From NCBI RefSeq assembly GCF_029714305.1, contig NZ_CP121647.1:4918501-4982500 (forward strand): a stretch of DNA of 64,000 nucleotides. The letters are read 5' to 3'. Origin of the DNA: Bradyrhizobium sp. CB3481. Its GTDB lineage: Bacteria > Pseudomonadota > Alphaproteobacteria > Rhizobiales > Xanthobacteraceae. Under the pieces are notes generated by a model that saw only the letters and a program-made list of their open reading frames with translations, ran no database searches and was not told the DNA's origin. Below are positions 19,140 through 28,773 of this stretch, in pieces; positions within the stretch are counted from its first letter, which is position 1, and each line of letters starts with the position of its first letter. Both the position numbers and the translations under genes were made by a program.

Positions 19140-19253
19140 CTACCACAATCCGTAAAGCCTGGTCGCCAGCGCGATGGCGCCGGCAATCAGCGCGATCTTA
19201 AGCGCGATATAATACAGCCAGTGTTTCGGGAACGGCGTATCGGGCCTTTCCAT
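19140..19253 (-). CDS. 37-residue membrane micro-protein
   Basis: A short frame of 37 codons and a stop, beginning [15 protein letters not shown] and continuing into a hydrophobic Ala/Ile/Leu helix that ends LATRLYGLW. Its ATG shares one base with the cysS stop (TGATG), and its stop lies just before the acetyltransferase start, so it fills the gap between two coupled genes exactly. The sequence predicts one membrane helix with a cytoplasmic N-terminus. I recognise no named family. The tight fit and plausible topology argue that it is translated. Confidence 0.6.
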   Translation of the reverse strand: MERPDTPFPKHWLYYIALKIALIAGAIALATRLYGLW

Positions 19254-20668
19254 CACGCGATCTCCCAGGTGGTCACGGGTTTTCCGTCGGCATCCTTGCC
19301 GTCCTTGATGGCAACGCCCATCGCGGCGAGTTGGTCGCGGATGCGGTCGGATTCCTTGAAGTCTTTTCGCGCACGCGCCGCCGCGCGCTCCGCAATCAGG
19401 CGGTCGACCTCATTCGCATCGATACCGCTCGCCTGCTGCTTGCGCCCCTTCCACTCGGCAGCGCTCACCGAGAGGAAGCCGAGCAGCCGAAGCGAAGCCG
19501 CAAACTCGCCCCGCTCGCGCTCCCCGCCGGAGGCGGCCGCATTGCGAAGGCCGTGCAGGATGGCCATGGCCTGCGCCGTGTTGAGGTCATCATAGAGTGC
19601 CTCGACCATCGCCGCCGACGGCTGGCCGCCTTCGGCGTCGGCCGCGACCGCGTACCAGTCGTCGAGCGTCTTCGCACTCTCTTCCGCACCCTTCAGCGTC
19701 CAGTCGAGCGGCGAGCGATAATGCGTCTTCAGCATGTTGAGACGCAGCACCTCGCCCGGCCAGTCGGCCAGCATGTCGCGGATCGTGAAGAAGTTGCCGA
19801 GCGACTTCGACATCTTCTCGCTCTCGATCTGCAGGAAGCCATTGTGCATCCAGACATTCGCCATGCGGTCGGAATGAAAGGCGCAGCAGGTCTGCGCGAG
19901 CTCGTTCTCATGGTGCGGGAACACCAGGTCGATGCCGCCGCCATGAATGTCGAACCTCTCGCCGAGATGCTTCCAGGCCATCGCCGAGCATTCGATGTGC
20001 CAGCCCGGACGTCCCTCGACCTTGATGCCCGAAGGTGACGGCCATGACGGCTCGCCCGGCTTCGATGGCTTCCACAGCACGAAGTCGGTGTTGTCGCGCT
20101 TGTAGGGGGCGACGTCGACCCGCGCCCCGGCGATCATCTCGTCGAGCGAGCGTTTCGACAGCGCACCATAGCGCGGCATCACCGAATTAGATTCGTTCAT
20201 CGCTGAAGGCGAGAACAACACGTGGTCTTCGGCGACATAGGCAAAGCCGCCCGCGACCAGCTTCTCGATGATCGCGCGCATCTCCGGGATGTGTTCGGTC
20301 GCGCGCGGCTGCACCGTCGGCGGCAAGCAGCCCAGCGCGGTGACGTCGTCCTGATACTGTTTATAGGTTTCTTCGGTGACCTTGCGGATCGCCTCGTTGA
20401 GCGGCACGCCGGGATAATCGCGCGCGGCGCGGACGTTGATCTTGTCGTCGACGTCGGTGATGTTGCGGACATAGGTCACGTGGCCGGCGCCATAGCGATG
20501 GCGCAGCACGCGGAACAGCACGTCGAACACGATCGCCGCGCGGCCGTTGCCGATATGGGCATAGTCGTAGACCGTCGGTCCGCATGCATACATGCGGACG
20601 TTGTTCGGATCGAGCGGCACGAACGGCCGCTTCTCCTTCGTCAAAGTATCGTAGAGGCGCAGTTCCAT
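19253..20668 (-). CDS. cysS: Cysteinyl-tRNA synthetase
   Basis: A 471-residue class I aminoacyl-tRNA synthetase. [16 protein letters not shown] carries the first zinc Cys and the HIGH motif (HIGN). The other zinc ligands are in HIECSAMAW and FPHHENE, and KMSKSLGNF is the KMSKS loop. A DALR-type helical domain with an Ala/Arg-rich coiled segment closes the protein. It charges tRNA-Cys with cysteine in the cytoplasm. Its stop overlaps the next ATG as TGATG, so it heads an operon of cysS, micro-ORF, acetyltransferase and cimA. Confidence 0.97.
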   Translation of the reverse strand: MELRLYDTLTKEKRPFVPLDPNNVRMYACGPTVYDYAHIGNGRAAIVFDVLFRVLRHRYGAGHVTYVRNITDVDDKINVRAARDYPGVPLNEAIRKVTEETYKQYQDDVTALGCLPPTVQPRATEHIPEMRAIIEKLVAGGFAYVAEDHVLFSPSAMNESNSVMPRYGALSKRSLDEMIAGARVDVAPYKRDNTDFVLWKPSKPGEPSWPSPSGIKVEGRPGWHIECSAMAWKHLGERFDIHGGGIDLVFPHHENELAQTCCAFHSDRMANVWMHNGFLQIESEKMSKSLGNFFTIRDMLADWPGEVLRLNMLKTHYRSPLDWTLKGAEESAKTLDDWYAVAADAEGGQPSAAMVEALYDDLNTAQAMAILHGLRNAAASGGERERGEFAASLRLLGFLSVSAAEWKGRKQQASGIDANEVDRLIAERAAARARKDFKESDRIRDQLAAMGVAIKDGKDADGKPVTTWEIA

Positions 20669-20970
20669 AGGTACCCAATCCCTTGCGGCCGGGCGTCCGA
20701 TGATCTCAGTTTTGAGAAAAGACGGCCTCAGCCAGCGAATCGCTAGCTAATAATCTCGCGGCAAATGCTGCAGATGGCGAGGAGACCGTTCATGGTTCCA
20801 CCATTGCGGTATCCAAGGGACGCCGTCAAGGCCTTGCTTGTGCCTGATTTGGCGCCGAACAGGTCGCCAAACTCATCCCAATCGCTGCCGCCCCCAAGGC
20901 TCATGGTTAATCATTATTAACTCTTTGGGCCTAGTTCTGGCGCAGTCCCTTCTCCCTGCCGGTGTCTCCC

Positions 20971-21282
20971 ATGCGACTTCCCTCCGCACTCCTTGCCAGT
21001 GCCTTCCTGCTTGGCGCCGTTTCGGCCGCATCGGCCGATAGCCGCGTCTTCATCGTGGCCAACCAAGCCGATGGCTACGGGGTCGACGAGTGCCTCGCCG
21101 AAGGACACAAATGCGGCGCCCACGCCGCCCGCGCGTTTTGCCAGTCACGGGAATTTGCGCAGGCCAGCGCCTACCGCCGTGTCGAGCATAATGAGATTAC
21201 CGCCACGGTTCCAGGCGACGGCGGCGAACGCTGCACGGGCCCGTCATGCGGCGAATATGTGGCAATCACCTGCCAGCGCTAG
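20971..21282 (+). CDS. Secreted Cys-containing small protein, function unknown
   Basis: About 103 residues from the ATG at 20971 (a GTG nine bases earlier is possible). The signal peptide MRLPSALLASAFLLGAVSAASA is followed by a mature part with six cysteines (DECLAEGHKCG, FCQS, RCTGPSCG and ITCQR), which could form three disulfides in the periplasm. I recognise a conserved hypothetical type, with no known function. About 300 bases of apparently non-coding DNA separate it from the divergent cysS, and no terminator or promoter could be placed there with confidence. Confidence 0.7.
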   Translation: MRLPSALLASAFLLGAVSAASADSRVFIVANQADGYGVDECLAEGHKCGAHAARAFCQSREFAQASAYRRVEHNEITATVPGDGGERCTGPSCGEYVAITCQR

Positions 21283-21472
21283 CGCGTGAGGGCCGACCGA
21301 AAGCTGAATTGTCCGTAGAATCAACGACCCGCTTGCCACATCGGCGCCGTGGAAACGACGTGACGCTGCCCTGAGAAGCAGCTATTGGATGCAGCCTTGG
21401 CCGCAGAATGCTGCCATGACCGCGCCGTCAGGCTCGCTAGCCCCCGCGCGGAACAGCCCTCAATGGCCGGAC

Positions 21473-22630
21473 ATGCTCAGAATTCGCAACATTTCCCCTT
21501 CCCTTCGGATGTTGACCTGCGCCCTCCTGCTCGGCGTCGCCACGGGCGTACCTGCTGCGGCGCAGACGCCCCAGGACGCGATGGCTCAGATGAGCCAGGA
21601 TCCGCCGCCGAACGCGCAAGCAAACCCGATCTGCATCCGCCTCGAAGGGCAATTGGCGACAATCGACCGCGGCGCCGGCACCGGCGATCCCGCCAAGGAT
21701 GAACAGATCCGCCGCTATCAGGAGGCCCAGGGCAAGCAGCAGGGCGAACTCGATCGCGTCACGCTGCAGGCCAAGCGGATGGGCTGCGAAAGCTCCGGCT
21801 TCTTCTCGCTGTTCAGCGGCCGCTCCGCCGAGTGCGGCCCGGTGAACAACCAGATTCAGCAGATGCGCGCCAATCTCGACCAGATCACCACCAGCCTGGA
21901 GCGGCTGCGCAGCGGCGGGATCGGCGGCAATGAGCGCGAAAACCAGCGCCGCTCGGTGTTGCTGGCGCTCGCGCAGAACAATTGCGGCCCGCAATATGCC
22001 GCAGCCGCGCGCGGCCCCGGCAATTTCATCGACAGCCTGTTCGGTAACAACAACGCCACGCTGCCGCCGCCGAGCGCCGATCTCGGCGCACCGTCCGGCA
22101 CCTTCCGCACCGTCTGCGTCCGCACCTGCGACGGCGGCTATTTCCCGGTGTCGTTCGCCACCTATCAACAGCGGTTTCAGGATGACGAGCGCACCTGCAA
22201 GGCGCTCTGCCCGGCGACCGAAGCGACACTGTTCACCTACCGAAATCCCGGCGAGGACATCAACCAGGCGGTCTCGATCAGTGGCCAGCCCTATACGTCA
22301 CTGCCGAACGCCTTCAAGTTCCGCACCGAGTTCAATCCCTCCTGTGCCTGCAAGGCCGCAGGCCAGACCTGGTCGGAAGCGCTGAAGTCGGTCGATGATC
22401 GCGCCGGCGTCGAACAGGGCGACATCATCGTCACCGAAGAGAGCGCGAGACGGATGCAGCAGCGCGGGCAGAAGGGCAACAGCCCGCCCCCGTCCGCCAA
22501 GAAGGGCGTGGCGCCCGCCGGCACCGCCGCAGCACCGGCGCCCGCGGCGCCTCCGGCCGACACGGCCGCGACCGGCGACAAGGACAAGATCCGCACCGTC
22601 GGCCCAACCTTCATCCCGCCGAAGCAGTAG
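21473..22630 (+). CDS. DUF2865 secreted protein
   Basis: About 385 residues from the ATG at 21473; an upstream ATG would add 28 residues before the signal peptide, and one at 21509 would shorten it. The signal peptide ends near GVPAAAQT. A coiled, Gln-rich region (about 60-160) precedes the DUF2865 core with VCVRTCDGGYFPVSF, DERTCKALCP and ACKAAGQTW, whose paired cysteines suggest disulfides. The C-terminal 80 residues are Pro/Ala-rich. DUF2865 proteins are widespread and uncharacterised in Bradyrhizobium and relatives, probably periplasmic or envelope-attached. It converges with the DUF2189 gene. Confidence 0.85.
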   Translation: MLRIRNISPSLRMLTCALLLGVATGVPAAAQTPQDAMAQMSQDPPPNAQANPICIRLEGQLATIDRGAGTGDPAKDEQIRRYQEAQGKQQGELDRVTLQAKRMGCESSGFFSLFSGRSAECGPVNNQIQQMRANLDQITTSLERLRSGGIGGNERENQRRSVLLALAQNNCGPQYAAAARGPGNFIDSLFGNNNATLPPPSADLGAPSGTFRTVCVRTCDGGYFPVSFATYQQRFQDDERTCKALCPATEATLFTYRNPGEDINQAVSISGQPYTSLPNAFKFRTEFNPSCACKAAGQTWSEALKSVDDRAGVEQGDIIVTEESARRMQQRGQKGNSPPPSAKKGVAPAGTAAAPAPAAPPADTAATGDKDKIRTVGPTFIPPKQ

Positions 22631-22681
22631 CGCCGGCTATCATTCCGTCGGCAGGCGCGAACGCGGGTTCGCGTTTGGTCG

Positions 22682-23596
22682 CTATGGCTCGCGTTCACGG
22701 CTCCACGGGAAGAGAACGGCCGGAAAATCCGCCGCGTAGCGATGTCCCTTCCGCAGGTGGGGATGATCCTCCGGCGGGTTGGGATTCGGCTCCACGACCC
22801 TCCGGTATAAATGCCAAGTGGCGTGACCGAGCACCGGCAGAACGACGGCGAGGCCGACGAAGAGCGGCAGCGAACCGATCACCAGCAGCGCGGCGACGAC
22901 TAGCCCCCACCCGGCCATCGGAATCGGATTTTTAATCACAGCCCACACTGACGTCCTGATGGCATCGATCGCAGTCGCATGGCGGTCAAGCATCAACGGA
23001 AACGACACAACGCTGACGCACAGCGCCACAACGGCGAAAAGAAAGCCAACGCCGCAACCGACGATGATGAGCAGCCATCCGTCCGGCGTCGTCAGCACGC
23101 GGTTGGCGAAATCGGGGATGCTTGCGGCCGGAGCATGACCGAAGATTTCAACGTAGATGGCATTCGCTACCCCGATCCAGGCCCCGAACAGAACGAGCAG
23201 GAGGACGCCGAGTTCGAGCATGGCGCCGAAAGCTGGAGCGCGCAGCACGTGAAGCGCATCCGATACGCTGACCTCCTCGCCGCGTTCGCGACGACGGCTG
23301 AGCTCGTAAAGGCCAATCGCGGCAAAAGGTCCAATCAAGGCAAACCCAGCGGCCAGCGGAAACAGCAGCGGCAGCACGGAATAGCCGAGGACCATCCTGA
23401 ACAGGGCGATACCGAGAACGGGATAAATCACGCACACCACAACCGCGTGGCTCGGCATCGCCTGGAAGTCTTCCCACCCCAGGCGGAGCGCCTCGCCCAG
23501 GTCGGAAAGTTCGATTTTACGAATCGGAACTCGGGTAGCCTCGCCGAATACGTGCCGTCCTACTTTTGCGATGCTTTCGGAATACAGAGTGGCCAT
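22682..23596 (-). CDS. DUF2189 family membrane protein
   Basis: About 304 residues from the ATG at 23596, chosen because GGAGGG stands seven bases upstream. After PIRKIELSDLGEALRLGWEDF the protein has about six hydrophobic segments, including YPVLGIALFRM, FALIGPFAAIGLYELSRRRE and SFPLMLDRHATAIDAI, which mark the DUF2189 family. Members are often annotated as putative cytochrome c oxidase-associated integral membrane proteins. It is divergent from a cytochrome c oxidase operon, which fits that annotation, but a functional link is inference. Confidence 0.85.
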   Translation of the reverse strand: MATLYSESIAKVGRHVFGEATRVPIRKIELSDLGEALRLGWEDFQAMPSHAVVVCVIYPVLGIALFRMVLGYSVLPLLFPLAAGFALIGPFAAIGLYELSRRRERGEEVSVSDALHVLRAPAFGAMLELGVLLLVLFGAWIGVANAIYVEIFGHAPAASIPDFANRVLTTPDGWLLIIVGCGVGFLFAVVALCVSVVSFPLMLDRHATAIDAIRTSVWAVIKNPIPMAGWGLVVAALLVIGSLPLFVGLAVVLPVLGHATWHLYRRVVEPNPNPPEDHPHLRKGHRYAADFPAVLFPWSREREP

Positions 23597-24116
23597 GGAC
23601 GCACCCTCCCATGTTGCGGCGGTCGAACGACACGCCGCAACCTGCGCGTCTCCGCCCTGGTGTGCGAGAGTCGCGGTCGAGCCGAGCACGGCAAATGCAT
23701 CGAAAGCAGCCTAGCCGGACGAAACCTGTCGCGACCTGCCCAATGACTGTAGCGCTACCAAGCTTAGGCAGCGCTCACGGTTTGGTGAGTGTGCACGTTG
23801 GCGGACATTAGGTGCATTGCGTCATCATCAAACAATCGCCTCACGCTCGCCAACGCACGGCGTCGGCACACCTCCCGAGGCTCAAGTGATCTATTGACGC
23901 CGTCCCCGACGCGTATCATCCTGTTTTCTGACGCCCGGATCCGATGAATTGCGGTCGTAACGTGCGCTCCGAGCCACGTTGGATGTCGCGACCGGTTCAA
24001 AGTTGGGCGAGGCAAGACGCACTGCGATGGCGCATGTGAAGTCAGCCATCAAGACAGGTGCGAGCTCCGCCCTTTGATTCATCTCCGTTGCCTTTGGTGG
24101 CAAGGAGGAATGAGGG
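23597..24116. other. Divergent intergenic region before the cox operon
   Basis: These 520 bases lie between divergent DUF2189 and coxM starts and should hold both promoters. I see no gene: frames on the minus strand (for example 23764-24015) have no family features. ATTGACGCCGTCCC at 23893-23906 is identical to part of the element upstream of the first TRAP operon and contains a TTGACG -35-like word, but no good -10 follows at 17 bases. No FixK or FNR-type TTGAT-N4-ATCAA box was found. Confidence 0.45.
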
Positions 24117-24950
24117 ATGATTGTCGCCATCATACTGCTTCTGGTCGCAATCGGCTCGGTGCTGTTTCACATTTACAGCCCGTGGTGGTGGACGCCGATC
24201 GCCACTAATTGGAGCTACATCGATCATACCATCAGCATTACCTTCTGGATCACCGGTATCGTTTTCTTCGCGGTGATCGCTTTCATGGCCTATTGCGTCT
24301 TCCGTTTTCATCACAAGGAAGGAAGGCAGGCGCACTACAATCCCGAAAACAAGAAGCTCGAATGGTGGCTCAGCATTGGGACGGCAATCGGCGTTGCCGC
24401 CATGTTGGCACCGGGCCTGTTTGTCTGGCACCAGTTCGTCACGGTTCCGGCTGATGCCACCGAGATCGAGGTCATGGGCCAGCAGTGGCAGTGGAGCTTC
24501 CGCCTCCCGGGGAAAGATGGCCGGATGGGCACGACCGACGTCCGCTACATCAATCCCGATAACCCCATGGGCTTGAATCGCGACGACCCGCACGGGCAGG
24601 ACGACGTCGTGGTCGAAAGTGGCGAGTTGCATCTCCCGGTCGGAAAGCCGGTCAAGGTTCTACTCCGCTCCGTCGATGTCCTGCACGATTTCTACGTGCC
24701 TGAATTCAGGGCCAAGATGGACATGGTGCCCGGCATGGTCACCTATTTCTGGATGACTCCGGTCCGCACCGGGACGTTCGATGTGTTGTGCGCCGAGTTG
24801 TGTGGCGCAGCGCACGCGCAGATGCGCGCCAAGGTCGTCGTCGAGGAAGAAAGCGAGTATCACGCCTGGCTGGAGCAACAGAAGACGTTTGCAGAATTGT
24901 CAGGCCGAAGCGCCGTTACGAAGGCAACGTACAAATCCGGCGGCAAGTAA
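24117..24950 (+). CDS. coxM: Cytochrome c oxidase subunit II (CoxM-like)
   Basis: A 277-residue inner-membrane protein with two N-terminal helices and a periplasmic cupredoxin domain. The CuA centre is complete: C225-AEL-C229-GAA-H233-AQ-M236, with EVMGQQWQW before it and VLHDFYVPEF supplying the remaining His. It lacks a C-terminal haem c domain, so it takes electrons from a soluble or membrane cytochrome c. It starts the oxidase operon and is followed by subunits I, III, III and IV. Gene order recalls coxMNOP of Bradyrhizobium, an alternative aa3-type oxidase (from memory). Confidence 0.93.
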   Translation: MIVAIILLLVAIGSVLFHIYSPWWWTPIATNWSYIDHTISITFWITGIVFFAVIAFMAYCVFRFHHKEGRQAHYNPENKKLEWWLSIGTAIGVAAMLAPGLFVWHQFVTVPADATEIEVMGQQWQWSFRLPGKDGRMGTTDVRYINPDNPMGLNRDDPHGQDDVVVESGELHLPVGKPVKVLLRSVDVLHDFYVPEFRAKMDMVPGMVTYFWMTPVRTGTFDVLCAELCGAAHAQMRAKVVVEEESEYHAWLEQQKTFAELSGRSAVTKATYKSGGK

Positions 24951-25026
24951 GTGCCGTTGCAAAGATAGATCGGGCGCGTGAGGCCAGGTCTTCACTCCCG
25001 ATGGAAACGACCGAGGAGGTATTTCT

Positions 25027-26802
25027 ATGGTCGATGTTCCGTATGATGCAGTCACAGATGTCCCGCCTGCCGAAGTGGCGGAGGTTGATCTCTATCATCC
25101 CCGGAGCTGGTGGACGCGGTACGTCTTTTCGCAAGACGCCAAAGTCATCGCCATCCAGTACTCGCTCACGGCGACGGCAATCGGGCTGGTCGCCTTGGTG
25201 CTGTCGTGGCTGATGCGGCTGCAATTGGGATTTCCCGGCACGTTCTCCTTTATCGATGCAAATCAATATCTCCAGTTCATCACCATGCATGGGATGATCA
25301 TGGTGATCTATTTGCTCACGGCATTGTTCCTGGGAGGCTTCGGCAACTACCTTATCCCGCTGATGGTCGGCGCCCGGGACATGGTATTTCCCTATGTGAA
25401 CATGCTGAGCTACTGGGTCTACCTGCTCGCAGTCCTGGTGCTGGCATCGACCTTCTTCGTGCCCGGCGGGCCCACCGGCGCCGGCTGGACCCTGTACCCG
25501 CCGCAGGCGCTTCTCTCCGGCACCCCCGGACAGGATTGGGGCATCATTCTCATGTTGGCCTCGCTGATCCTGTTCATCATCGGCTTCACCATGGGCGGCC
25601 TGAATTACGTGGTGACCGTGCTGCAGGCGCGCACGCGGGGCATGACATTGATGCGTTTGCCACTGACGGTGTGGGGCATTTTCACGGCCACTGTCATGGC
25701 GCTATTAGCCTTCCCTGCGCTGTTCGTGGCTTCGGTCATGATGCTTTTCGACCGCCTGCTGGGAACGAGCTTCTTCATGCCGGCACTTGTCGAGATGGGG
25801 CAGCAGATGAAGTATGGCGGCGGCAGCCCGATCCTGTTCCAGCATCTGTTCTGGTTCTTCGGCCATCCCGAAGTCTACATCGTCGCACTTCCGGCCTTCG
25901 GCATCGTCTCCGATCTGATCAGCACCCATGCGCGGAAGAACATCTTCGGCTATCGCATGATGGTGTGGGCCATCGTGGCGATCGGCGCGCTCAGCTTCGT
26001 CGTATGGGCGCACCATATGTACGTCAGCGGCATGCACCCGAAATTCGGGTTCTTCTTCGCCACCACGACGCTCATCATCGCCATCCCGACCGCCATCAAG
26101 GTCTACAACTGGGTATTGACCCTGTGGCGCGGCGACATCCACCTCACCATCCCGATGCTGTTTGCGCTCGGCTTCATCATTACGTTCGTGAACGGCGGGC
26201 TCACCGGCCTGTTTCTCGGCAACGTGGTCGTGGATGTGCCGCTATCGGATACCATGTTCGTCGTCGCGCATTTCCATATGGTGATGGGTGTGGCCCCGAT
26301 CATGGTTGTGATGGGCGCGATCTATCATTGGTACCCCAAAGTGACGGGACGGATGCTCAACGATGCGCTGGGCAAGTTTCATTTCTGGGTGACGTTTCTC
26401 GGCGCCTATCTGATCTTCTTCCCCATGCATTACATTGGATTGCTCGGGGTCCCGCGCCGGTATCATGACATCGGCGAAGCGGCGTTTATCCCCTCATCGA
26501 CCCATACGCTCAATGCCTTTATCTCCATCATGGCTTTGATCGTGGGCTTCGCCCAGATGGTGTTCCTGTTCAATCTTGCCTGGAGCTACTTCAAGGGCAG
26601 GCCTTCTGGTGGCAATCCATGGCGGGCGACAACACTGGAGTGGCAGACGCCGGAGACTCCACCCGGGCACGGCAACTGGGGCAAGGAGCTTCCAGTGGTC
26701 TATCGATGGGCGTATGACTACAGCGTGCCGGGTGCTGCGCAGGATTTCATTCCGCAGAACCAGCCACGCGCGATACCGGCCCTGCAGGGGGCCGCGCCGT
26801 GA
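25027..26802 (+). CDS. coxN: Cytochrome c oxidase subunit I (CoxN-like)
   Basis: A 591-residue haem-copper oxidase subunit I with 12 or more helices. Visible ligands are His88 (haem a, in TMHGM), His280 with the cross-linked Tyr284 in GHPEVY (280-284), His329-His330 (CuB), and His415 and His417 (haem a3 and haem a, in VAHFHMVMG). D-channel Asp118 (GARDMVFPYVN) and Glu282 in GHPEV are present, and the K-channel Lys358 is in PTAIKVYNW. Thus it is an A1-type proton-pumping oxidase. It is about 60 residues longer than usual, mostly in the C-terminal tail. Its stop overlaps the next start as GTGA. Confidence 0.95.
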   Translation: MVDVPYDAVTDVPPAEVAEVDLYHPRSWWTRYVFSQDAKVIAIQYSLTATAIGLVALVLSWLMRLQLGFPGTFSFIDANQYLQFITMHGMIMVIYLLTALFLGGFGNYLIPLMVGARDMVFPYVNMLSYWVYLLAVLVLASTFFVPGGPTGAGWTLYPPQALLSGTPGQDWGIILMLASLILFIIGFTMGGLNYVVTVLQARTRGMTLMRLPLTVWGIFTATVMALLAFPALFVASVMMLFDRLLGTSFFMPALVEMGQQMKYGGGSPILFQHLFWFFGHPEVYIVALPAFGIVSDLISTHARKNIFGYRMMVWAIVAIGALSFVVWAHHMYVSGMHPKFGFFFATTTLIIAIPTAIKVYNWVLTLWRGDIHLTIPMLFALGFIITFVNGGLTGLFLGNVVVDVPLSDTMFVVAHFHMVMGVAPIMVVMGAIYHWYPKVTGRMLNDALGKFHFWVTFLGAYLIFFPMHYIGLLGVPRRYHDIGEAAFIPSSTHTLNAFISIMALIVGFAQMVFLFNLAWSYFKGRPSGGNPWRATTLEWQTPETPPGHGNWGKELPVVYRWAYDYSVPGAAQDFIPQNQPRAIPALQGAAP

Positions 26803-27503
26803 GCGCCATTGTCCTGTTCATGGCGGTGATTGCGGTCATCGCCGGATGGTGGCTTTCGCAGCAACGGCTGACGTCCAAACCTTGGCTGGAGGAAGGGCCG
26901 ATCGGTAACTTCCCCGGCACGGGCGCAATGACCTGGCCCGCAGCGAAAATCGGGCTAGGCGTATTTCTCGCCGTCGCCGGTTCGCTGTTTGCACTCTTCA
27001 TCAGCGCCTACTCCATGCGCATGAACATGGTGGACTGGCGGACGCTGCCCGTGCCCGGGCTGCTGTGGGTCAATACGGGCGTTCTGGTCCTTAGCAGCGT
27101 TGCGCTGCAATGGGCATACGTGGCTGCGCGGCGGGACGACATGGAGAATGTCTCCATCGGCCTATGCGCAGGGGCAGCATCCGCCATTACATTCCTTGTT
27201 GGGCAACTGTTGGCGTGGCAGCAGCTGAGGGCTGCCGGCTATTTCGTCGCGTCCAACCCAGCCAACTCGTTCTTCTACCTGATCACGGCGGCGCACGGAC
27301 TGCATCTGGTCGGCGGCCTGGTGGCCTTGGGCAGAACGACTGCCAAGGCATGGCGTGGCGTTGAAATGGCTCAGATGCGCCTGAGTGTGGAACTCTGCGC
27401 CATCTACTGGCACTTCCTGCTGTTGGTCTGGTTGGCCTTGCTCGGGCTGCTGACGGGCTGGACGGACAACTTCGTCGACATCTGTCGCCGGTTGCTCACC
27501 TAG
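26799..27503 (+). CDS. coxO: Cytochrome c oxidase subunit III-like protein (CoxO-like)
   Basis: A 234-residue membrane protein of the haem-copper oxidase subunit III family. It starts with GTG in a four-base overlap with subunit I. The NSFFYLITAAHGLHLVGGLVAL helix and ELCAIYWHFLLLVWLALL at the C-terminus are the typical subunit III helices VI and VII. The N-terminus (MSAIVLFMAVIAVIAGWW) is a single extra helix before a WLEEG-containing linker. It is followed by a second subunit III homologue, an arrangement remembered for coxO-coxP. The two share the EXXXYWHFxxxVW end but differ elsewhere. Confidence 0.88.
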   Translation: MSAIVLFMAVIAVIAGWWLSQQRLTSKPWLEEGPIGNFPGTGAMTWPAAKIGLGVFLAVAGSLFALFISAYSMRMNMVDWRTLPVPGLLWVNTGVLVLSSVALQWAYVAARRDDMENVSIGLCAGAASAITFLVGQLLAWQQLRAAGYFVASNPANSFFYLITAAHGLHLVGGLVALGRTTAKAWRGVEMAQMRLSVELCAIYWHFLLLVWLALLGLLTGWTDNFVDICRRLLT

Positions 27504-27514
27504 GGAGAAGCCAG

Positions 27515-28240
27515 ATGGCGGAGACTGTGCTGACACATTCCGTACAACCGCCTGCACAGCTTGAGGGCGGCTGGAGAGGCATCGCTGCCGACTGGTCCTC
27601 GGATCAGCGCGCCTTCAAGAATGTCTCCTGGGGGAAGGCCATGATGTGGATCTTCCTCCTGAGCGACACTTTCATCTTCAGCTGTTTCCTGCTGTCCTAC
27701 ATGACCGCGCGAATGTCCACGACCGTGCCGTGGCCGAACCCGAGCGAAGTTTTCTCCCTCAACATCGCAGGCCACCACATTCCGCTGATCCTGATCGCCA
27801 TCATGACCTTCATCCTGATCAGCAGCAGCGGAACGATGGCGATGGCCGTCAATTTCGGCTACCGCCGCGATCGCGTCAAAACCGCAGTCTTGATGCTTAT
27901 CACGGCGGCCTTTGGCGCAACGTTCGTCGGAATGCAGGCGTTTGAATGGACCAAGCTGATCATGGAGGGCGTACGGCCCTGGGAAAATCCGTGGGGCGCA
28001 GCGCAGTTCGGTTCAAGCTTCTTCATGATCACCGGCTTCCACGGCACCCACGTGACGATCGGTGTGATTTTCCTGATCGCGATTGCGCGAAAGGTCTGGC
28101 GCGGCGACTTCGACGTCGAAAGGCGCGGCTTTTTTACGAGCAGGAAAGGACAATACGAGAACGTCGAAATCATGGGGTTGTACTGGCATTTCGTCGATCT
28201 CGTCTGGGTGTTCATCTTTGCCTTCTTTTATCTTTGGTGA
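27515..28240 (+). CDS. coxP: Cytochrome c oxidase subunit III (CoxP-like)
   Basis: A 241-residue subunit III with about five to seven helices. GKAMMWIFLLSDTFIFSCFL near the N-terminus is the conserved first helix pair, AFEWTKLI supplies the Glu of the subunit III core, FFMITGFHGTHVTIGVIFL is the His-containing helix, and NVEIMGLYWHFVDLVW ends the protein. It is the more canonical of the two subunit III proteins here. Its ATG follows GGGAGAAG and lies 11 bases after the coxO stop. Confidence 0.92.
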   Translation: MAETVLTHSVQPPAQLEGGWRGIAADWSSDQRAFKNVSWGKAMMWIFLLSDTFIFSCFLLSYMTARMSTTVPWPNPSEVFSLNIAGHHIPLILIAIMTFILISSSGTMAMAVNFGYRRDRVKTAVLMLITAAFGATFVGMQAFEWTKLIMEGVRPWENPWGAAQFGSSFFMITGFHGTHVTIGVIFLIAIARKVWRGDFDVERRGFFTSRKGQYENVEIMGLYWHFVDLVWVFIFAFFYLW

Positions 28241-28249
28241 GGTCGGCGC

Positions 28250-28648
28250 ATGACAAGCACAGCAGTAATAGATGAACGACAACCTTTACGACAAACCCAT
28301 GCGCATGACGCAATCGCCGTTGGAGCCACGCACGCAGAGGGGCAGCAGCACCCGATCAAACTCTATCTCGTGGTGTGGGGATGGTTGTTCGTCCTCAGCA
28401 CCGGCTCCTATCTCGTCGACTACTTTGGCCTTCACGGCTATCTCAGATGGTCGCTGATCCTGCTGTTCATGGTGCTGAAGGCCGGTTTGATCGTCGCCGT
28501 GTTCATGCACATGGCATGGGAGCGGCTGGCGCTCGCCTATGCCATCCTGCTGCCTCCGGTGCTGGTACTGGTCTTTGTGGCCATCATGGTGTTCGAATCC
28601 GACTACACGCACCTCATACGGGTCCTGTTCTTCGGGTCGCCGACATGA
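28250..28648 (+). CDS. Cytochrome c oxidase subunit IV family protein
   Basis: A 132-residue protein whose first 40 residues are polar and which then has three helices: LYLVVWGWLFVLSTGSYLV, LILLFMVLKAGLIVAVFMHM and LLPPVLVLVFVAIMVFES. The LKAGLIVAVFMHM segment is the hallmark of the CyoD/CtaF-type subunit IV family that stabilises the binuclear centre. It closes the oxidase operon, nine bases after coxP. No clear hairpin terminator is seen in the 125 bases before the convergent nadE gene. Confidence 0.87.
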   Translation: MTSTAVIDERQPLRQTHAHDAIAVGATHAEGQQHPIKLYLVVWGWLFVLSTGSYLVDYFGLHGYLRWSLILLFMVLKAGLIVAVFMHMAWERLALAYAILLPPVLVLVFVAIMVFESDYTHLIRVLFFGSPT

Positions 28649-28773
28649 CGCCGTGGCGACACGTTTCAGCCTGCAGCCAGGTTGCTGGTCTCACTGGGGA
28701 ACGCGCGGACGCGCAGGCTGAAGGCTTTTTCCGAAGCAGCCTATCGGGAAATCATCAACTCGCTGGTTGGAGT

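Noticed and set aside
23764..24015. 83-codon minus-strand frame upstream of coxM
   Set aside because: Arg/His-rich, without domain or ribosome site; likely promoter DNA.
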